Part shown: in pieces, positions 31,785-36,523 of the stretch
How positions within the stretch are numbered: position 1 is the first letter of the stretch
Layout of the letters: every line of letters begins with the position of its first letter
Origin: Selaginella moellendorffii
Taxonomy: Eukaryota > Streptophyta > Lycopodiopsida > Selaginellales > Selaginellaceae
DNA: 36,523 bases
Direction: 5' to 3'
Assembly (NCBI RefSeq): GCF_000143415.4
Contig: NW_003314437.1
Span: forward strand, 6,344-42,866
Notes under the pieces: generated by a model
Databases searched by the model: none
What the model was told of the DNA's origin: nothing
What the model saw: the letters and a program-made list of their open reading frames with translations, nothing else
Made by a program: the position numbers and the translations under genes

Positions 31785-33018
31785 TTCCAGCTGCTAGCTT
31801 TTCATCTGTCAGCTCTAATTGTTGTGCATTTTTGAACAGGCGAGGAATTGCGTTCTTCTTCCAGCCACTGTCAATGTGGATGCAGAGAAGGGGGAGGAGC
31901 TCACCAGTTGGACTTTCGGGATGGAAGGCGAGGATCTGATGCTGTACAACACAGATGGTGGGAGAAAAGAATGCATGGGGATCCTCATCCAAGTGACAGA
32001 CACTCCATGCAGTTCCATGCAAGAATATGGACTGGCACTTGTGGTAGAGACAGCGTCCGCCTTCAAGATCCACCTTGCACATCCTAGCGGCTTCCCGGAG
32101 GGGGGCAGCGGCTATGAGGAATTCCTAGAGGGAGCTAGGGAGAGGTTGTCCAGAAGGCCCACAATTTCAAAGACGCTGCGGGTCTATGAAGATCACATGG
32201 AATCCACGGACCTCACCTACGGCGATGTTCAAAAACTATATTCCAACATTGAGCCGTTGAGAGTGCCTCCAGTTTGCGAAGCGAAGGGGAAGGGGGTCGA
32301 TCTGGAAACTACCCCGAAGCAGAAAAGGGTGGTCAAGCTCAAGCCGACGTCCGACTCTGCTGCTCCAAAAAAGAAGCTACTCGGTGATGCCATTGCCTCG
32401 GGTTCGAACACTACACCCACCAAAAAGAAGAGCCGCAAAGAGCAGAAAGAGCAAGAAGAGGCAGCAAAAATCGTCGCAGATAATAGTACTTGTTACTATT
32501 CCAACAAAGTATATACAATCGACGTGAGCCGTATCGACATCCAAAGCAAATACAACCACAGGCTAGTATCTGATGAGTGGGTGGAGAAACTGAAGCAGAA
32601 GATGCTGGCAAGTCCAGTAACACCCGACATCGCAGACGTGATCCCCTACTACCGAACAATGAAGGGCGAGACGAGGTTTCCAGACTTGATCAATAGGAAG
32701 GTGTTGGACGATCAGAACATCCGGTTCTATGCCATCTCCGGGCAGCATTCTAGCTTGGCGATGCAACAGATAGTTGTGGATATTATGGTGGGCGAGGAGG
32801 TGAAGAAAGTCTTCAAGACAAGAGTTGTCCGCCTGATAAAAGGCAACTCGCCCCTCCGATCTATCATATACATCTCCCACGCGCAGAATGTCAAGCAAGA
32901 AACGTGCTACAAATCGGGTCTGCACGAGACATTGGCACGAACACGGAAGCTCTGGGTTCAACTGAAGAAGCCACAAAAACCAGGACAAGGACGTGCACTA
33001 GCAACTAGCGCCTGGCAG

Positions 33019-33072
33019 GTAAGCCTCGTTGCATGTGGCATAGCATGTGGCCTCACGCCATTTCCATTGCAG
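33019..33072 (+). other. Intron 2 (54 nt) with palindrome
   Basis: GTAAGC...CCATTGCAG. Multiple of three without stops, so retention would add 18 residues in frame (phase 0). The palindrome 33040-33061 ends 11 nt before the exon. Confidence 0.75.
33040..33061. repeat. 22-bp palindrome R20, in intron 2
   Basis: ATAGCATG, core TGGCCT, CACGCCAT. Confidence 0.9.
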
Positions 33073-34381
33073 GAATTCTCGAGTCTTCTCTCGAAAACAC
33101 TGGGGGTCAATGACACACTCAGCATCCATAACATTCTACACGCGACAAAAGTTGTTTTTGACAAATGGGTAGATGTGCTAAGGAGGTACCATGACGGGGA
33201 GTTGCTAAACTCAATGGGTGTGGAGGACGGCCGGAAGCCCAATGATTTGAAGCTCAACGCCTTGCGTTTCTCGCGGTCTCTAGACGACGACGACCTTCTG
33301 ACAGTGGCTAATGCTCTTCTACTTGGTGAGGTAGTCTTCAACAAGACCAAAATGACTCCCGGCCATATTGTGACATACGAGGACTTGTGCACGACTCTGA
33401 GAGCTCGTGCGCTATTGAAGGATTGGATCTTCGAGCAAGTGGCCGTGGCGAGGGTGAGCATCGACACCACGCAAGAGATGATGGAAGAGCTGGACTTGTC
33501 AAATGAAGACATCGACGAGTACGTGAAGGGGGCCCCCAAGTTCATCGATCTGCTGCGGGATGCCACGAAAAGTAAAGCTGAGAAGTTGGATTAGTATCCA
33601 AATTTCATTAAGAGGGATGTCGACCGCCGGCTTCAGAAACAGCTCGACCCCGCAGCAGAGGCCTATCGAGAACCTTACCGGGTATACGTGAATTCGGATG
33701 AGGATCAAAGGTGGAGGAGCATCGTTTCCCGCGGAGATGAGCAGGTCAAGAACATCTTTTGTGTGATGGACTTCACAAACGAGGAGATCACTCATGCAGA
33801 CGAAGTCAGCTCCATCATTGACTTAATGGTGGGACTTGCGGAGGTGGAATCTTCAGTCCACTATATGATCTACGACTCCGAATCCTATCACAAGTTCTGG
33901 AAGGCCTTGAACGAGGTGAAGGCTCGGTTGAAAGGCAAGGAGATGCGGGAGATCCATGGGATAATGGCTAAGAAGAAGATACCGACGAATGTCCGCATCT
34001 TCACAGTCGCCCTTGTTATTGGTCCTGCAGCAGAGTGGGACTGGAGTGACTTCCCAGCTTCGTTCAACAAAGCCGATCGAATTGATCTGAGGGAGGTCAA
34101 TTTACCCGTGCCTGAGGAACTGAAGACGGCTATGGAGCTTTCGAATCCAAAGAAAGCTCCAGGTGCAGCATGGGAAATGCTCAGCTGGGTCTTCAACACA
34201 ATAGCGGGTGACTCCAAGGGCAAATGCGTTGTCGAGTACAACTGCGGCGGACTATTCTTTCGAGCCGTACTACTCAAGGGTGTCCCGTGTGTTGCGGTGA
34301 CAAACTCCATTGAAGAGGTGACTTCAATGGAGCATATAATTACAGTTGCCAAAGAAAAACAGTATCTTCTCTACGAACCTG

Positions 34382-34431
34382 GTGAGTACGCACTTTAAGT
34401 TTAAATGTTATCTCACAAGCTCTGTATGCAG
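34382..34431 (+). other. Intron 3 (50 nt)
   Basis: GTGAGT...TCTGTATGCAG, phase 1. Reading through meets TAA at once; splicing continues as GAWPPPDAETALTATD. No palindrome. Confidence 0.8.
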
Positions 34432-34506
34432 GAGCGTGGCCACCCCCAGATGCTGAAACGGCGTTAACAGCTACTGATGTTAGGCCGAGGTCACAACCTG
34501 CACAAG

Positions 34507-34544
34507 GTAAGGTCACGTGAGGCCTCACACCATTTTGATTATAG
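34507..34544 (+). other. Intron 4 (38 nt) with palindrome
   Basis: GTAAGG...TTGATTATAG, phase 1. Splicing joins ...RSQPAQ to DRCEYSDTRTEK. The palindrome (34512-34533) fills most of it. Confidence 0.65.
34512..34533. repeat. 22-bp palindrome R21, in intron 4
   Basis: GTCACGTG, core AGGCCT, CACACCAT. Left arm diverged. Confidence 0.7.
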
Positions 34545-34634
34545 ATCGTTGTGAATATTCAGACACGAGGACTGAAAAGCGCACTGGTGGCGCGTCGAAG
34601 AAGGACAAACAGACAAGCAATAGGAAAAAAGGAG

Positions 34635-34683
34635 GTACAAATTATATTTGCAATGGCGTGTGGTCTCATGCCATTCCTTGCAG
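34635..34683 (+). other. Intron 5 (49 nt) with palindrome
   Basis: GTACAA...CATTCCTTGCAG, phase 1, joining ...SNRKKG to GDTSSKAKQ. The palindrome ends 9 nt before the exon. Confidence 0.8.
34653..34674. repeat. 22-bp palindrome R22, in intron 5
   Basis: ATGGCGTG, core TGGTCT, CATGCCAT. Confidence 0.9.
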
Positions 34684-34827
34684 GAGACACTTCTTCAAAG
34701 GCAAAACAGGCAAGCACCAGCCAAGCTCAAACTGACAGTGGTCATAAAAAGCGAAAGCACGTTGGACAGTCGTCGGGATCAGAGGCGTTTGATTCGAAAA
34801 GGAAGAAGGGCAACGAAAAGATGATAG

Positions 34828-34874
34828 GTAATGCCTCGCGGTTATGGCGTGTGTGCTCATGCCATTCATTGCAG
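34828..34874 (+). other. Intron 6 (47 nt) with palindrome
   Basis: GTAATG...CATTCATTGCAG, phase 1, joining ...KGNEKMI to DQGLSERSQSPPSDSDS. The palindrome again ends 9 nt before the exon. The tail resembles intron 5 (CATGCCATTC.TTGCAG). Confidence 0.8.
34844..34865. repeat. 22-bp palindrome R23, in intron 6
   Basis: ATGGCGTG, core TGTGCT, CATGCCAT. Confidence 0.85.
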
Positions 34875-35070
34875 ATCAAGGGCTGAGTGAAAGGAGCCAG
34901 TCACCACCTTCTGACTCAGATTCCTATGGCGGACTCCCCTTCCCCAATCTCAATGGAGAGGTACAATGGATGAGGGATGCTTTTCAAGTCAGGGCCACGT
35001 TTTTCTCATCTCGTCGTCTTCGAAGGGTGCAAGAACGTGCAGAAACCATGTTAAGACAGTCGGGTGAGGA

Positions 35071-35156
35071 TACGGTCCTAGGTCACGCACTAAAACAGGC
35101 TATGGATGTCTTGTACGGTCCTAGGTCACGCACTAAAACAGGCTATGGATGTCTTG
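35071..35156 (+). repeat. 43-bp exact tandem duplication inside exon 7
   Basis: TACGGTCCTAGGTCACGCAC...GATGTCTTG is present at 35071-35113 and again at 35114-35156. The length is not a multiple of three, so it shifts the downstream frame (see intron 7). Confidence 0.95.
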
Positions 35157-35194
35157 TATTTTGAGATGGAGACTCGGCCAAAGGATTTTCCAAG
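35156..35194 (+). other. Intron 7 candidate (39 nt)
   Basis: GTATTTTGAG...GATTTTCCAAG, phase 0. It would remove a TGA met right after the 43-bp duplication and join to MFLEKQAIQPEQ and the acidic stretch. It is the weakest intron of the model: without the duplication the frame would differ. Confidence 0.4.
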
Positions 35195-35453
35195 ATGTTC
35201 CTGGAAAAACAAGCAATCCAGCCTGAGCAGCCTATGGAAGAAATGCAAGAGGGGGATGAGGAGCCAGAGAAAGATAATGAGCAGGAAGAGCAGAAGGACG
35301 AAGAGGAGGACGAAGAAGAGGAGGACGAAGAGGACTTGGATGGTCCTCACAATGGTGACGATCACAATAACGACGATAACGATGATGACGATGATGGCCA
35401 GCCTGAGGTGGCCAAAGAGCAGCGGAGGAAGGTCATACAAGACAAACCATCAG

Positions 35454-35510
35454 GTAAATAATAGTACATCCATTCCTAACCTTTTACCATTTCTAACATT
35501 GTCCATGTAG
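35454..35510 (+). other. Intron 8 (57 nt)
   Basis: GTAAAT...GTCCATGTAG, phase 1, from ...VIQDKPS into the 15-nt exon 9. Confidence 0.75.
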
Positions 35511-35525
35511 GTCGCAGAAGAAATG

Positions 35526-35574
35526 GTAAGTAGAGATTATTCAGTTGAATTAAGATACAAACTCTAGCCTTTAG
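35526..35574 (+). other. Intron 9 (49 nt)
   Basis: GTAAGT...CTAGCCTTTAG, phase 1. The later AG is chosen because the earlier CTAG (35567) leads to a TAG within eight codons. It joins to VSRKDSAKQGSKRMSNPS. Confidence 0.7.
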
Positions 35575-35682
35575 TGTCGAGGAAGGATAGTGCCAAGCAA
35601 GGGTCGAAACGTATGTCCAATCCTTCAGAATCAGCAGTGCGCCCAAGTGATATCGGTCCTAGTTCCTCAATAGTAGTTGATG

Positions 35683-35729
35683 GTAAATACAGTATAGTCA
35701 ATTCAATGTGCTAATGAGTTTGTTTTTAG
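35683..35729 (+). other. Intron 10 (47 nt)
   Basis: GTAAAT...GTTTGTTTTTAG, phase 1, joining ...SSSIVVD to VAREDTISIEGRYLD. Confidence 0.8.
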
Positions 35730-36097
35730 TAGCACGGGAGGATACCATCTCAATCGAAGGGAGATATTTGGACATGCATATGGATCCGCCAGTGGACTCT
35801 ACTTGCCTGCAAGAGTCATCAGAGCTGGTGGAGGCTACTATCCATATCAACGCCAAGCAAGCTGACCACGCTCCACTTGATGCTGCCCATACCACTGAGT
35901 CAATCTTGTCCACGTATCCAACTGACGGTGACCAGGCGCCATTGGACCCGCATGAGGCCGCCCCAGCCGCCGAGCCGGTCGTATCCTCATTTCCAACGTG
36001 TGCCCAATCGTCTGACTACGCGCCGTTGGAACCTCCCTACACCGCCCCTGCTGCCTGTTCGGTCATGTCCACTTTGCCAACGGAGGCACCAGCTGAA

Positions 36098-36119
36098 ATG
36101 GCGTGTGATCACACGCCAT
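36098..36119. repeat. 22-bp palindrome R24, in coding exon 11
   Basis: ATGGCGTG, core TGATCA, CACGCCAT: a perfect palindrome. Read in frame as MACDHTPS. Confidence 0.9.
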
Positions 36120-36172
36120 CGGAACCACCCCATGCCACTGTTGAGCCAGTTGTACCAGAGTCTACAGCTGAA

Positions 36173-36194
36173 ATGGCATGTGCCCACACGCCAT
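36173..36194. repeat. 22-bp palindrome R25, in coding exon 11
   Basis: ATGGCATG, core TGCCCA, CACGCCAT. Read in frame as MACAHTPS, preceded by the same GCTGAA as R24. Confidence 0.9.
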
Positions 36195-36305
36195 CGGATG
36201 CGATTGACCCCACATTGCAGAGGAGAGTATTTCCGCCCTTCACGTTTCCTCGACCAAAACCCTCTGAACGACCATCGGGAGCACCATTCGCTAATATTGT
36301 AGATG

Positions 36306-36352
36306 GTAAAATTGACTTGTACCATTTTTTATGCTAACGCATTTCATTTCAG
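36306..36352 (+). other. Intron 11 (47 nt)
   Basis: GTAAAA...ACGCATTTCATTTCAG, phase 1, joining ...FANIVDG to the HAD exon (ESRRKYCIVFDLNGVLF). Confidence 0.85.
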
Positions 36353-36523
36353 AGTCACGGCGAAAGTACTGTATCGTTTTTGATCTGAACGGTGTCCTTT
36401 TCTCCCATGAGCGTGGCTCGTCCTCGAATGTCACTGCACCCTCCAAAGCCTGCGGTCGCAAGTTGGTCAAAAGAGACAGATTCACATTAATCACACGGGA
36501 GAAACTGCGGGATCTAATAATGA

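Larger units (their letters stand above)
31601..31839 (+). other. Intron 1 (239 nt), directly after the start codon
   Basis: GTAAGT donor right after ATG and a TTTTTGAACAG acceptor, phase 0. It contains three palindromes (31626, 31703, 31763). The ATG at 31598 is the first in this frame; the upstream extension has only non-ATG starts. Confidence 0.6.
31598..36523 (+). pseudogene. ParB-like / FCP1-like HAD fusion gene, 12 exons, 3' incomplete, one TAG
   Basis: Exons: 31598-31600 (ATG only), 31840-33018, 33073-34381, 34432-34506, 34545-34634, 34684-34827, 34875-35155, 35195-35453, 35511-35525, 35575-35682, 35730-36305, 36353 to beyond the window. All joins keep one frame (1403 codons to the window end), with a single TAG at codon 568 (33592-33594). 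Residues about 224-345 resemble a ParB/sulfiredoxin fold: VYTIDVSRIDI, NHRLVSDEWVEKL, then YAISGQHSSLAMQ in place of the G-x-H/R-R box. After the TAG, KCVVEYNCGGLFFRAVLLKG faintly recalls a SAM-methyltransferase motif (weak). Then follow Lys/Ser-rich and Asp/Glu-rich linkers, a degenerate D-x-APLxPP peptide repeat, and the HAD start YCIVFDLNGVLF, whose second motif-I Asp is Asn, as in many FCP1/TIM50-like plant proteins. Nuclear location is plausible from basic clusters. I know no named gene with this architecture. Confidence 0.65.

Noticed and set aside
33570-33594. A 23-nt intron removing the TAG (GTAAAG...GATTAG)
   Set aside because: Too short for a spliceosomal intron and it would break the frame.
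22849-36194. CRISPR-like array formed by the palindromes
   Set aside because: Spacing is irregular, copies lie in introns and exons, the genome is eukaryotic and there are no cas genes.
25568-36523. Alternative genetic code (TGA or TAG as sense)
   Set aside because: Only isolated single stops occur in two genes, and TAA, TAG and TGA all end other frames normally. Mutation or splicing explains them more simply.

Overview
The window looks like nuclear DNA of a land plant. It has a plant-type telomere repeat (TTTAGGG), an initiator-Met-tRNA-type primer site on an LTR element, a Helitron relic and very short spliceosomal introns. The introns inferred here are mostly 38-57 nt, which is reminiscent of the compact introns of lycophytes such as Selaginella. 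That placement is an inference. No single-copy housekeeping gene, rRNA or tRNA was recognised.

Left part (1-12.9 kb) is AT-rich and made of old mobile DNA. Long, diverged inverted arms (about 60-895 and 8122-8690) bracket a segment with a 130-bp MITE-like element, internal duplications, a broken Helitron N-terminal coding fragment (minus, 4623-5160) and exon-like scraps that look like captured gene pieces. From 9158 to 10300 lies a second copy of a repeat also found at 2690-3480. A decayed minus-strand acidic/coiled-coil gene occupies 10780-12345.

Middle part (12.9-25.6 kb) is LTR retrotransposon territory. There is a degraded LTR-like remnant (12958-13915) and a minus-strand, non-coding (LARD-like) element (15585-22622) with primer-binding site and polypurine tract. 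A solo LTR (23832-25565) has a perfect 5-bp target duplication. All LTRs carry an expanded CTCGGA/CTCGGT and 11-12-bp minisatellite. A 1.2-kb island (22623-23831) between LTRs holds a small acidic ORF.

Right part (25.6-36.5 kb) holds two divergent, nearly intact multi-domain genes about 3 kb apart. On the minus strand is a 1022-codon DDE-type transposase of the DUF7869-like class, broken by one TGA. On the plus strand is an unusual gene of at least 12 exons. It joins a ParB/sulfiredoxin-like domain, a possible degenerate methyltransferase-like segment, basic and acidic linkers, a degenerate peptide repeat and the start of an FCP1/TIM50-like HAD domain that runs off the window. It has one in-frame TAG at codon 568.

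The most striking signal is a 22-bp palindrome, consensus arms ATGGCRTG and CAYGCCAT around a GGCC-type core. I count about 25 copies, all at or right of 22.8 kb. Copies sit between the genes, inside tiny introns just upstream of the 3' splice site, inside the transposase reading frame, and in frame inside a coding exon. This suggests a minute mobile or protein-bound palindrome that can become part of introns (introner-like), close to a transposase and a ParB-like gene.
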